Shown here in pieces: positions 46,288-54,556 of a DNA stretch of 64,000 nucleotides. The stretch comes from Anaerolinea sp. GTDB lineage: Bacteria; Chloroflexota; Anaerolineae; Anaerolineales; Anaerolineaceae. A model generated the notes under the pieces. The model did not search any database and had not been told where the DNA came from. It saw nothing but the letters and a program-made list of their open reading frames with translations. Positions within the stretch are counted from its first letter, which is position 1; the number at the start of each line of letters is the position of its first letter. The stretch lies in assembly GCA_029975055.1 (NCBI GenBank), contig JARKPU010000013.1, forward strand, positions 822,461 through 886,460. Direction: 5' to 3'. The position numbers and the translations under genes are program-made.

Positions 46288-48669
46288 TCATCGTTGCTCA
46301 GCCGGGGCTGTTTCGCCAATCTGCTCGATCAAGAAGGTTTCCTGGCAGTTCGTGCACTGCGCCTCGCGCTTGTTGGCAACCACCAGCAATCCCCCGCAGC
46401 GCGGGCATGGGGCAGCCAGCGGCCGCTTCCAGGAAGTGAAATCGCAAGCGGGGTAGTTTATGCAACCGTAGAACACGCGGCCTTTGCGCGTTTTGCGCTC
46501 CACCAGTTCGCCATGGTCTTTCGGGCACTTCACACCGATTTTCTCCAGCCACGGCTCGGTGTGTCGGCAGGCCGGGAAATTGCTGCACGAGATGAACTTG
46601 CCAAAGCGCCCGAAACGGATCACCAGTTCGTGCCCGCAGTCCGGGCAGGCGCGGCCGATCTTTTCAGGCTCCGATTTCGTTTCGGGCATCTCGGCGCGCG
46701 CCCGGGCCACCTGCGGCTCGAAGGTTTCATAGAACCGCCGGATGATATCCACCCAGGCCGCCCTGCCCTCGGCCACTTCATCCAGGTCCTCTTCCATATG
46801 CGCAGTGAAGTTCAGGTCAACGATTTCAGGGAAATGCTCCACCACCAGGTCGTTCACCAGGCGGCCGGTCTCGGTGGGCACCAGGCGCCTGGCCTCACGC
46901 ACCACATACCCCCGCTCCTGGATGGTCGAAATAATCGGCGCATAGGTAGAAGGCCGCCCAATGCCGTTTTCTTCGAGGGTCTGCACCAGTGAGGCTTCGG
47001 TGTAGCGCGGCGGCGGCTGGGTGAAGTGCTGTTCCGGCAGCAGGCGCTGCAGGTGCTGGCGCTGGCCTTCGGCCACTTCCGAAGGGATGCGCCGCTCGAT
47101 GTTCTCGTCCTCCCCGCCGGTGTCTTCATCACGGGCTTCTTCATACACCACCAGGAAGCCGGGGAATTTGATCACCGACCCGTTCGCTCGCAGCAGGTAG
47201 CGGTGCAATATACCCTCTGCTTCCACTTCCACCGCGATCGTGTCATAAACCGCCGATTCCATCTGGCAGGCCACGAAGCGCTTCCAGATCAACTGGTAAA
47301 GCTTGAACTGGTCGGCGGTGAGGAAGGGCTTTACCTTCTCGGGCTGGCGCAGCACCGAAGTCGGGCGAATGGCTTCGTGAGCCTCTTGCGCCGAAACCGC
47401 CCGGGTTTTATACATCGCCGGAGAATCCGGCAGGTAGGTCTTGCCGTACGTATCGGCGATGAAACCGCGCACTTCAGTCAAAGCCAGGCTGGAGATATTG
47501 GTCGAGTCGGTGCGCATGTAGGTGATCAGGCCGGTTGTTCCGCCCTCACCCACGTCCAGGCCTTCATAGAGTTGCTGCGCCAGGGCCATCGTGCGCCGGG
47601 CAGTGTACCCCAGGCGGCGTGAGGCTTCTTGCTGCAGCGTGGAGGTAATGAAGGGCGGCGAAGGCCGCCGGCGGCGCTCGCTGCGCTTGATGCGCGCGAC
47701 CTCGTACCGCGCCGGTTCCATATCTTCCACCAATGAGCGCGCTTCGGCCTCGTTCGCAAGCTCCAGGTCGGCGTCATCCACGCGCACCAGGCGGGCTTTA
47801 TAGGTGGCTTTCGCGCCATCCGGGCGCAGCTCGGCGTCAATCGTCCAGTATTCTTCCGGCACGAAGGCTTCGATTTGCCGTTCGCGCTCCACCACCAGGC
47901 GCAAAGCCGCCGATTGCACGCGCCCCGCCGAGAGGCGGCTGCGCACCTTCTCCCACAACAGCGGGCTGATGCTGTAACCCACCAGCCGGTCGAGAATCCT
48001 GCGCGCCTGCTGGGCATCTACCAGGTGCATGTCGATCTGCCGCGGATGAGCGAATGCTTCATCAATAGCAGGCTTGGTGATCTCATGGAATACCACCCGG
48101 CGCGTGGTCTCCGGTTGAATAGCCGCGGCTTCCATCAGGTGCCAGGCAATCGCTTCGCCTTCGCGGTCGGGGTCTGTCGCCAGGTAGACTTCATCGACCT
48201 TCTTCACCAAATCCTTCAGTTCTTTGACTACCTGGCGTTTTTCATTCGGCACGCGGTATTTCGGCGTGAAGCCGTTGTTGACATCCACCGAAAGCTCCGA
48301 GCGCAACAGGTCGCGCACGTGGCCCACCGAAGCCCGCACGGTGTAACCTTTGCCCAGGTAGCGCGCCACGGTCTTGGCCTTCGCCGGTGATTCGACGATC
48401 ACCAGCCGGTGAATGCCGCCGGTGTGCGCCCGTTCGGATGAATTTGCAGCCGCCCGGCGCGTCTTCGGCGAAGTTTTTCGCGCAGTTTTCTGCCGTTCGG
48501 GCGGGGTGAGGCCCTCGTGCGCGGGGGTGCGGCCGGTGCGAAACAACCGGGTTCCGCAAACGGCGCAGGTCCCGCGCGTCACCGGCGCCCCTGCAGCGTT
48601 GAAATCCGCCACGGGTTCCACCATTTCGCGCTTGGTTTTACACTTTAAACAATAAGCTTCGATCAACAT
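46288..48669 (-). CDS. topA: DNA topoisomerase I with N-terminal zinc-ribbon domain
   Basis: A 793-residue type IA topoisomerase that relaxes negative supercoils. The core begins near residue 86 with the TOPRIM domain (RLVIVESPAKAKTVARYLG and the acidic DPDREGEAIAWHL). Tyr384 in GLITYMRTDST is the catalytic tyrosine. The C-terminus has three zinc-finger-like modules (CPDCGHELV, CPKDHGELV with paired CINYPAC, and CPRCGGLLV with CTNC). Residues 1-45 form an extra module with Cys7, Cys10, Cys35 and Cys38 like the DUF5679 zinc ribbon, joined by a Lys/Arg/Ala-rich linker; most topoisomerases I start directly with TOPRIM. AGGAG lies 5 bases before the ATG. Confidence 0.95.
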   Translation of the reverse strand: MLIEAYCLKCKTKREMVEPVADFNAAGAPVTRGTCAVCGTRLFRTGRTPAHEGLTPPERQKTARKTSPKTRRAAANSSERAHTGGIHRLVIVESPAKAKTVARYLGKGYTVRASVGHVRDLLRSELSVDVNNGFTPKYRVPNEKRQVVKELKDLVKKVDEVYLATDPDREGEAIAWHLMEAAAIQPETTRRVVFHEITKPAIDEAFAHPRQIDMHLVDAQQARRILDRLVGYSISPLLWEKVRSRLSAGRVQSAALRLVVERERQIEAFVPEEYWTIDAELRPDGAKATYKARLVRVDDADLELANEAEARSLVEDMEPARYEVARIKRSERRRRPSPPFITSTLQQEASRRLGYTARRTMALAQQLYEGLDVGEGGTTGLITYMRTDSTNISSLALTEVRGFIADTYGKTYLPDSPAMYKTRAVSAQEAHEAIRPTSVLRQPEKVKPFLTADQFKLYQLIWKRFVACQMESAVYDTIAVEVEAEGILHRYLLRANGSVIKFPGFLVVYEEARDEDTGGEDENIERRIPSEVAEGQRQHLQRLLPEQHFTQPPPRYTEASLVQTLEENGIGRPSTYAPIISTIQERGYVVREARRLVPTETGRLVNDLVVEHFPEIVDLNFTAHMEEDLDEVAEGRAAWVDIIRRFYETFEPQVARARAEMPETKSEPEKIGRACPDCGHELVIRFGRFGKFISCSNFPACRHTEPWLEKIGVKCPKDHGELVERKTRKGRVFYGCINYPACDFTSWKRPLAAPCPRCGGLLVVANKREAQCTNCQETFLIEQIGETAPAEQR

Positions 48670-48744
48670 TCACTCCTGTTTACACGACACCTGCCCGAGA
48701 CCACTTGACCACGGTGAAGCATCGTTGGAATTCAAAGCCCCGCC

Positions 48745-49878
48745 CTACAGATAGTGGCTCGGGTTCTCATCGCGCCGGAGAACTTCGACCAGCTCCGGCG
48801 CATCACCTTTCTTCAAAAGCTCGACCACGTCACGCACCTTCTGGGTCTGGTTGCGCCTGCAGATGAGCACGGCTTCTTTCGTCTCGATGACGATCAGGTC
48901 CTGCGCGCCAATGGTAACGATCAGGCGCTGCGAATCCTCCGAAACAATCAACGAGCCGTGTGTGTCAACGCCGATATGGCGGGCATCCAACACAATGTTG
49001 CCCTGCGGGTCGGCTTCGAACACCTCGAACAGCGAATCCCAGGCTCCCACGTCGTTCCAGCCCAGCCCTTCAGCCGGGATGACCGCCACGCGCTGAGCGT
49101 TTTCCATAATACCATAGTCGATGGTTTCGCTCTTGAGATGCTGCCAATGCTCCAGCAGGGCCGTCTGGCGGCGGGGAGTATCCCAGGCAAGGTCGATCAT
49201 TTCCAGGCGTTCGAACAGCGCCGGCATCTGGCGGCGAAACTCCTCCCAGATGCGCTCTGAGCGCCAGACGAACATCCCGGAATTCCAGTCGAAGTCGCCG
49301 CCGGCGATGAACTGCCTGGCAGTTTCTTCATCCGGCTTCTCGCGGAAGCGCAGCACATGATAGGTCTGGAACCCGCAGCGCATGCCGATGGCCTCGCCGC
49401 GCTGAACATAACCGTATCCCGTCGCCGGGAAGGTGGGGTGAATCCCCAGCGTCACCAGGTAGCCGTCTTGGGCAAGGTCGAACGCGCAGGTGAGCAGGTT
49501 CTGGAAGTACTCCACGTTGCGGATCAAATGATCGGCAGTGACCACCGCCATGGTGGCCTGCGGGTCGCGCCGCAAGGTGGCGATGGCGGCCATGCCCACC
49601 ACCGAGGCCGTTCCGCGCGGCGAAGGCTCGAGCAGGAAGTTTTCCCACGGAAGCCCAGGGTATTGCTCGTGCAGCGCTCCGGCCTGTTCGGCGATCGTCA
49701 CCACCAGAATACGTTCGAGCGGGATCAACCCCACCAGCCGGTCAACCGCCTGCTGGAAGAGAGAACGCTCGCCGCCGAGTGAAATGAGCTGCTTGGGGCG
49801 GCCGCGCCGCGAGAAAGGCCACAGCCGCGTTCCTCCGCCGCCTGCCATGATGACGCCATAGAAGTGATCGAGGTTCAT
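48745..49878 (-). CDS. manC: Mannose-1-phosphate guanylyltransferase
   Basis: A 377-residue nucleotidyltransferase that makes GDP-mannose from mannose 1-phosphate and GTP. The N-terminal signature is VIMAGGGGTRLWPFSR followed by PKQLISLGG, with EPSPRGTASVV, VTADHLIRN and FREKPDEETA further on. It has the nucleotidyltransferase and left-handed-helix region only; the phosphomannose isomerase domain of bifunctional enzymes is absent. GDP-mannose is a donor for cytoplasmic glycosyltransferases and for polyprenyl-phosphate mannose, which fits the glycan genes elsewhere in the window. It starts 4 bases after the dprA stop. It ends in TAG. Confidence 0.93.
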   Translation of the reverse strand: MNLDHFYGVIMAGGGGTRLWPFSRRGRPKQLISLGGERSLFQQAVDRLVGLIPLERILVVTIAEQAGALHEQYPGLPWENFLLEPSPRGTASVVGMAAIATLRRDPQATMAVVTADHLIRNVEYFQNLLTCAFDLAQDGYLVTLGIHPTFPATGYGYVQRGEAIGMRCGFQTYHVLRFREKPDEETARQFIAGGDFDWNSGMFVWRSERIWEEFRRQMPALFERLEMIDLAWDTPRRQTALLEHWQHLKSETIDYGIMENAQRVAVIPAEGLGWNDVGAWDSLFEVFEADPQGNIVLDARHIGVDTHGSLIVSEDSQRLIVTIGAQDLIVIETKEAVLICRRNQTQKVRDVVELLKKGDAPELVEVLRRDENPSHYL

Positions 49879-49882
49879 CTGC

Positions 49883-50989
49883 TTAGCTCCCGTATTCAGC
49901 GCGCCGTTCTTTGACCGCGCTGTAACTCATTCCCCCTTGATTGCGCACCATTCCCTTCAATTCCATCATTGTCAACGTCGCCGAAACCTGGTCCACCGGC
50001 AGCCCCGATTGGGCGCAAATCTCATCGACGTGCAGCGCCTCGTTTGCCAGCAGCCCCAACAGGCGCGCTTCAGTGGCGTCCATCGGCAGCAGCGTGCGCG
50101 CGGCTTGCTTTTGCGGCACGTGGTCGATCTGCAGCGCTTCCAGGATATCTTCCGGCTTGAGCAGCGGTTGCGCGCCGTCGCGGATAAGGCGGTTGGTGCC
50201 CTTGCTCTGCGGCGCGGTGATGTTCCCCGGCACCGCCAGCACCTCGCGCCCCTGTTCGGCGGCAAACGCCGCGGTGATGAGCGCGCCGCTTTCTTCACCG
50301 GCCTCAACCACCACGCTGGCCATCGAAAGCCCCGAGATAATCCGGTTTCGCGGCGGGAAGTTCGCCGCGTCCGGCGGGGTGCCTGGCGCATAATCGCTCA
50401 TCACCGCGCCCTGTTCGAGGATGCGCTTGGCCAGGTTGACGTGTTCCGGGGGGTAAACCCGATCGACTCCGTTGCCAAGCACAGCGATCGTGCGCCCCCC
50501 GGCGCGCAGCGCCATATCGTGCGCCACCGCGTCCACCCCGCGCGCCAGCCCGCTGACCACCGTGATGCCGTTTTGCGCCAGGAATGCCGCGATTTCCTCT
50601 GCCACCTGCTTCCCATACGAGGTGACTCGCCGCGTGCCGACGATGGCAACGGCGAAATCGTCTTTTTCCTCCAGGCCGCCGCGCAGGTAAAGCACCGGCG
50701 GAGGCTGGTCGATCTCCCTCAGCCGGCGCGGGTAGGCGTCGTCTTCCCAGGTGATGACCTGGATGCTCTTTTCTTCGATGATGCGCAGGGTTCGGTCCAG
50801 CAAGTCGCTTGCGCGCGCCTCGAGCAGGTTCTCCGCCACGCGCTGAGGCAGCCCGGCCGCCAGCAAAGCATCCAGCGGGGCATTCCAGGCGGTCTCCAGG
50901 CTGCCAAAAAAATCGAGCAGCGCCCTGAAGCGCACAGCGCCGATCCCCCTCACCTGGTTCAAACCAACCCAGAACAGTTTCGCGTCCAT
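49883..50989 (-). CDS. dprA: DNA processing protein DprA
   Basis: A 368-residue DprA/Smf protein that loads RecA onto incoming single-stranded DNA during transformation. The start at 50989 gives MDAKLFWVGLNQVRGIG; the longer frame overlaps rimM. An N-terminal helix-hairpin-helix/SAM-like region (to about residue 65) precedes the Rossmann-like DprA core with AIVGTRRVTSYG, GLARGVDAVAH and SGALITAAFAAEQGREV, and a C-terminal winged-helix region (LLANEALHVDEICAQSG) follows. Its presence does not prove competence. It sits 7 bases after rimM and 4 before manC. Confidence 0.94.
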   Translation of the reverse strand: MDAKLFWVGLNQVRGIGAVRFRALLDFFGSLETAWNAPLDALLAAGLPQRVAENLLEARASDLLDRTLRIIEEKSIQVITWEDDAYPRRLREIDQPPPVLYLRGGLEEKDDFAVAIVGTRRVTSYGKQVAEEIAAFLAQNGITVVSGLARGVDAVAHDMALRAGGRTIAVLGNGVDRVYPPEHVNLAKRILEQGAVMSDYAPGTPPDAANFPPRNRIISGLSMASVVVEAGEESGALITAAFAAEQGREVLAVPGNITAPQSKGTNRLIRDGAQPLLKPEDILEALQIDHVPQKQAARTLLPMDATEARLLGLLANEALHVDEICAQSGLPVDQVSATLTMMELKGMVRNQGGMSYSAVKERRAEYGS

Positions 50990-50996
50990 CACAGCT

Positions 50997-51560
50997 TCAA
51001 ACCCACTCTTGCAGTCTGACGACCACCCGTTTCTGTTCCAGGTCCACCGCAAGGATCACATCTTCAATGGCTGGGAGAAGCAGCTCGGTGCCATCCGTCT
51101 TCCGCACCAAGTACACATCATTCGCCCCCGTTTCGAGGATCTCCGCCAGCACCCCCACCGTCTCGCCCGCCTCGGTGACCACCGCCAGCCCGATTAATTG
51201 GTGATGATAATACTCGCCTTCGGGCAAGGGCGGTAGTTCATCTACACGCACGCTGACCAGTTTATTCCGGTACCTGGCGGTTTCTTCCGGCGTGTTGCAG
51301 CCTTCCAGCCGCACCAGCAGCGCCGGGGTGTGCCTGCGCACCGCCGCCAACCGCACCGGCTCATGCTCATCACCCACGAAGACTTTCCGCCCGGGGCGCA
51401 GCCGCTCCGGGTATGCCGTGAGCACGTCCATGATCATCTCACCGTGCACGCCGTGCGCGCGCCGCAAGAACCCCACCGCAATGAATACAGGCTCGCCCGG
51501 CGTGGGCGAGCCTGTGGGGCTGTTGTTTTGCTCAGGTACCGGCTGGCTGCGCCGCTTCAT
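50997..51560 (-). CDS. rimM: 16S rRNA processing protein RimM
   Basis: A 187-residue ribosome assembly factor for the 30S head, which binds ribosomal protein S19. After a 22-residue Pro/Ser-rich N-terminal extension, the family opening FIAVGFLRRAHGVHGEMIMD appears, and the PRC-barrel half begins at EYYHHQLIGLAVV with the closing LLPAIEDVILAVDLEQKRV. Its start codon overlaps the khpA stop (ATGA). The rpsP-khpA-rimM order is the usual one; trmD, often next, is absent and dprA follows. Confidence 0.94.
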   Translation of the reverse strand: MKRRSQPVPEQNNSPTGSPTPGEPVFIAVGFLRRAHGVHGEMIMDVLTAYPERLRPGRKVFVGDEHEPVRLAAVRRHTPALLVRLEGCNTPEETARYRNKLVSVRVDELPPLPEGEYYHHQLIGLAVVTEAGETVGVLAEILETGANDVYLVRKTDGTELLLPAIEDVILAVDLEQKRVVVRLQEWV

Positions 51561-51796
51561 CGAGGCTCGATCACGTCCAGGGTAACCTGTTTCTCTTCGC
51601 GGGCAGCAGCCACGCGCAAAAGAATGCGCATCGCATTGGCCACCCGCCCGGCTTTACCGATCACCCGCCCCATATCATCACGGGCCACGCGCAGCTCAAG
51701 GCGCATCCGGCCGCCAGGGCCGCGCATCTGCGATACTTCCACCCGGTCCACCTGGTCTACCAGAGAACGGGCGATGTATTCGATCAATTCTTTCAC
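51557..51796 (-). CDS. khpA: KH-domain RNA-binding protein KhpA
   Basis: A 79-residue single KH domain. The IGKAG loop in MGRVIGKAGRVANAMR is the RNA-binding GxxG motif. KhpA proteins work with KhpB in RNA binding and cell elongation in Gram-positives. It starts at GTG 51796 with AGGAG six bases upstream and lies between rpsP and rimM, its usual place. Confidence 0.95.
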   Translation of the reverse strand: MKELIEYIARSLVDQVDRVEVSQMRGPGGRMRLELRVARDDMGRVIGKAGRVANAMRILLRVAAAREEKQVTLDVIEPR

Positions 51797-51882
51797 GGGT
51801 TGCTCCTCGCCCGGAAAACCTGGGGGAAGCCGCGCTCAAGGGCGGCGGGCTGCCCCTTCGGTTTGCCGATGCTCATACCCAG

Positions 51883-52239
51883 CTATCCCTTGGCCGGAAC
51901 GACATTCGTTTGAGGGTTCACCTTGCGGTTCTCGAAATAAGCTTTGGATTCCTCCAACAGCTTTTCCTCGGGTTCACCGGCCTTCAGGCGCTCGAAGCGA
52001 TCCATGATTCCAACGCTCTTGAAGAGCATCACCACCGGCTCGCTCGGCTGGGCGCCGACCTTCAGCCAATGGTACACACGTGCTTCATCCACCTCGAGGG
52101 TGAACGGCTCGGTGCGGGGGTTGTAAGAACCGAGGATTTCGAGGAAACGCCCGTCGCGGGGAGCTTCCTTATCCGCAGCCACGATGCGGTAGCTGGGCTG
52201 GTGCCTCAAACCAATGCGGCGCAATCGAATTCGAACCAT
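51883..52239 (-). CDS. rpsP: 30S ribosomal protein S16
   Basis: A 118-residue S16. The family opening MVRIRLRRIGLRHQPSYRIVAAD is complete, followed by GRFLEILGSYNPRTEP and VYHWLKVGAQPSEPV. The C-terminal extension past the conserved core (about residues 85-118) is charged, as is common in Chloroflexota and actinobacteria. AGGAG lies 9 bases before the ATG. It ends in TAG. Confidence 0.97.
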   Translation of the reverse strand: MVRIRLRRIGLRHQPSYRIVAADKEAPRDGRFLEILGSYNPRTEPFTLEVDEARVYHWLKVGAQPSEPVVMLFKSVGIMDRFERLKAGEPEEKLLEESKAYFENRKVNPQTNVVPAKG

Positions 52240-52271
52240 TGAAACAGACTCCTTCTCACGATCTTTCTAGA

Positions 52272-52277
52272 ATTGTA
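52272..52277 (-). promoter_or_regulatory. Possible -10 element upstream of rpsP
   Basis: TACAAT on the minus strand, 32 bases before the rpsP ATG, in an AT-rich patch with a run of T. No good -35 is found at the right spacing, so rpsP may instead read through from ffh. Confidence 0.35.
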
Positions 52278-52362
52278 ACCTTTTTTTCAATGCTCGCCAG
52301 GCCGGGTTTGGCAGGGTTGAGAGGACCCGCGGAAGGACGCGGGACTGCCGCCCCCCCGCCGG

Positions 52363-53685
52363 CTAGCCGAACAGGCGGGGCATGCGCTTGCCGCCTGTTT
52401 TTTGAATGGTCTTAAAGAGCTTCTGCGCTTCACGGAACTGCTTGATCAGCCGGTTCACGTCTTGCACTTCCAGGCCAGACCCGCGTGCAATCCGCCGCCG
52501 GCGTGAAGCGTTCAAGATATCCGGGTCGCGGCGCTCCTGGCGCGTCATCGAGTTGATGATCGCCTCCGTCACCGTCAATTGCCGCTCGGCATCCTTCGGG
52601 TCGATGCCCCTGGCGGCCTGCCCGAACTGCCCGGGCAGCATCTCTAAAATCTGCGCAAACGGGCCCATTTTGCGCACCTGGCGCAGCTGGTTGGCGAAGT
52701 CTTCGAGGGTGAAGGAGCCGCTGAGCAGCTTTTCGGCCTGATCCTGCGCTTCCTTTTCATCGAATGCCGATTGGGCCTTCTCGATCAGCCCGATCACATC
52801 GCCCATGCCCAGGATGCGGCTGGCCATCCGGCCGGGGTCGTACGCCTCGATCGCCTCGACGCCCTCACCCGTTCCGAGGAATTTGATCGGCACGCTGGTC
52901 ACGTTGCGGATCGAGATCGCCGCCCCGCCGCGCGAGTCGCCTTCCATTTTGGTCATGATCAGGCCGGTCAGCGAGACGCTGTCGCGGAACCCTTGCGCCA
53001 CGCGCAGGGCTTCTTGCCCGATCATCGAATCCACCACCAGCAGGATATCCACCGGCGTGATTTTCGCCGTGATCGCGCGCAGTTCGGTCATCAGCGCGTC
53101 ATCCAGCTGCGAGCGCCCGGCCGTGTCGATGAGCACCACCGAGTAACCGCCTTTGGCCGCCTGGTCGAAGGCCTTCGCCGCCAGGTCGGGCGGCTTGACC
53201 CCGGCCTCGTAGAAGACCGGCACACCCACGCGCTCGCCCAGGGTTTGCAATTGTTTCACCGCGGCCGGGCGGTAGGGGTCGGCGGCCACCATCAGCACCC
53301 GTTCGCCCTGGGCGCGCAGCAGGCGCGCCAGCTTGGCGGCCGCCGTGGTCTTGCCCGAGCCTTGCAGGCCCACCAGCATCACCGCCCAGGGCTTCGGGCC
53401 GTTTAAGTTCAACGGCGCAGGCTGCCCCAGCGTGGCGACCAGCTCTTCGTGGACGATTTTGATCACCTGAGCCGCCGGGTTGAGCGCATCCGAGACCTCG
53501 GCGCCCACCGCGCGCTCGCGCACGCGGGCGATGAAGTCTTTCACCACGCTGTAATGCACATCCGCCTCGAGCAAGGCCAGGCGCACCTCGCGCATGACCA
53601 CATCCACGTCTTCTGCGCTCAGCTTTCCGCGCCGGCGCAGGTTGGTGAAGATCGTCTCCAGGCGTTGAGTCAGGTTCTCAAACAC
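52363..53685 (-). CDS. ffh: Signal recognition particle protein Ffh
   Basis: A 440-residue SRP54 GTPase that binds signal sequences and SRP RNA. The N domain starts MFENLTQRLETIF, the P-loop is GLQGSGKTTAAAKLA, followed by DPYRPAAVKQL, DTAGRSQ, TKMEGDSRGGAA and GTGEGVEAIE. The M domain ends with the SRP RNA-binding helix (RIARGSGLEVQDVNRLIKQF). The start is GTG at 53685 without a Shine-Dalgarno sequence, fixed by the conserved opening. The C-terminal Met-rich region is shorter than in E. coli. It precedes rpsP by 123 bases. It ends in TAG. Confidence 0.96.
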   Translation of the reverse strand: MFENLTQRLETIFTNLRRRGKLSAEDVDVVMREVRLALLEADVHYSVVKDFIARVRERAVGAEVSDALNPAAQVIKIVHEELVATLGQPAPLNLNGPKPWAVMLVGLQGSGKTTAAAKLARLLRAQGERVLMVAADPYRPAAVKQLQTLGERVGVPVFYEAGVKPPDLAAKAFDQAAKGGYSVVLIDTAGRSQLDDALMTELRAITAKITPVDILLVVDSMIGQEALRVAQGFRDSVSLTGLIMTKMEGDSRGGAAISIRNVTSVPIKFLGTGEGVEAIEAYDPGRMASRILGMGDVIGLIEKAQSAFDEKEAQDQAEKLLSGSFTLEDFANQLRQVRKMGPFAQILEMLPGQFGQAARGIDPKDAERQLTVTEAIINSMTRQERRDPDILNASRRRRIARGSGLEVQDVNRLIKQFREAQKLFKTIQKTGGKRMPRLFG

Positions 53686-53731
53686 GGTCGGTCAGGGTTC
53701 TCGCTTTCATGCCCAGGCAATCAAAGATGCA

Positions 53732-53747
53732 CCTCCCTCTCGGGAGG
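53732..53747 (-). other. Leader hairpin of ffh
   Basis: CCTCCC and GGGAGG around GAGA form a 6-bp hairpin in the leader, starting a few bases after the expected transcription start. It pairs a stretch that looks like a ribosome binding site (GGGAGGTG). Confidence 0.4.
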
Positions 53748-53759
53748 CCGCAAGGAGTG

Positions 53760-53788
53760 ATTTTATCCGGTTTGACACTTTTGGTCAA
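53760..53788 (-). promoter_or_regulatory. Sigma70-type promoter of ffh
   Basis: On the minus strand TTGACC (plus 53783-53788) and TAAAAT (plus 53760-53765) are separated by 17 bases, each one mismatch from consensus. It lies 75 bases upstream of the ffh start. Confidence 0.75.
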
Positions 53789-53851
53789 GATGAACGGGGC
53801 GGCGGTTATCATACAGGATCGCTGCTCGAATTTCCCAGTTTGCTCGAATGC

Positions 53852-54553
53852 TCAAAACCCAAGACCTCTTTCCTTGAGGCTTACCCAGCGGTTCAAGCCG
53901 ATCACCAGGTGGTCGAGCACATCGATGTCCAGCAGCTTACCTGCCTGCACCACCGAGCGCGTCAGCGCCACGTCTTCCGGGCTGGGGGTTGGGTCGCCGC
54001 TCGGGTGGTTGTGAATCACGATGATCGATGCCGCGCTGCGCTGGATGGCCGCGCGGAACAATTCTCCCACCCGCACCGAAGAGGCATTCAACGAACCGAT
54101 ATACACGCGCTCCACCGTGATCACCCGGTTGCGCGTGTCGAGCAGGATCACCCTCAGGTGCTCCTGCTCTAATGCGCCCATCTCGTAGCGCACCAGTTCG
54201 GCGGCGTCGCCCGGGCTGTGAATGGCCGGGCGCTCTTCCGGTTCTTGCATGGCCAGCCGCCGCCCAAGCTCGATGGCGGCTTTGATCTGCGCGGCTTTGG
54301 CCGCCCCCAGGCCGTGCTGCGAGCATACCTGCGAGAAGCTTGCCCGGTGCAGCCCGTGCAGGCCGCCCAGGTCTTGCAGCAGGCGCTGGCCCACCTGCAC
54401 GGCGTTTTCGCCTTGCACGCCCACGCGCAGCAAGATTGCCAGCAGTTCCGCATTGCTGAGCGCCTGTGCGCCCAATTCTGCCAGCCGTTCGCGCGGCCGG
54501 TCGGTTACCTCCAGGTCGGTAATCCGGTAAGCTGCCTGGGACTCCTTCACCAT
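53852..54553 (-). CDS. radC: RadC/JAB-domain protein
   Basis: A 233-residue RadC-family protein. A helix-hairpin-helix-like region (about 25-100, [15 protein letters not shown] and [20 protein letters not shown]) precedes the JAB/MPN metal-binding domain with [30 protein letters not shown] and [12 protein letters not shown]. The histidines and aspartate of HxHPSGDPxPSxxD form the zinc site. The role in DNA repair proposed from E. coli radC is doubtful, and the biochemical activity is unsettled. It starts 3 bases after leuS ends and is probably transcribed with it. Confidence 0.93.
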   Translation of the reverse strand: MVKESQAAYRITDLEVTDRPRERLAELGAQALSNAELLAILLRVGVQGENAVQVGQRLLQDLGGLHGLHRASFSQVCSQHGLGAAKAAQIKAAIELGRRLAMQEPEERPAIHSPGDAAELVRYEMGALEQEHLRVILLDTRNRVITVERVYIGSLNASSVRVGELFRAAIQRSAASIIVIHNHPSGDPTPSPEDVALTRSVVQAGKLLDIDVLDHLVIGLNRWVSLKERGLGF

Positions 54554-54556
54554 CCT

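Noticed and set aside
52326..52343. Hairpin CCCGCG/CGCGGG after ffh as a terminator
   Set aside because: Short stem with no T-run on the minus strand; not enough to call termination before rpsP.
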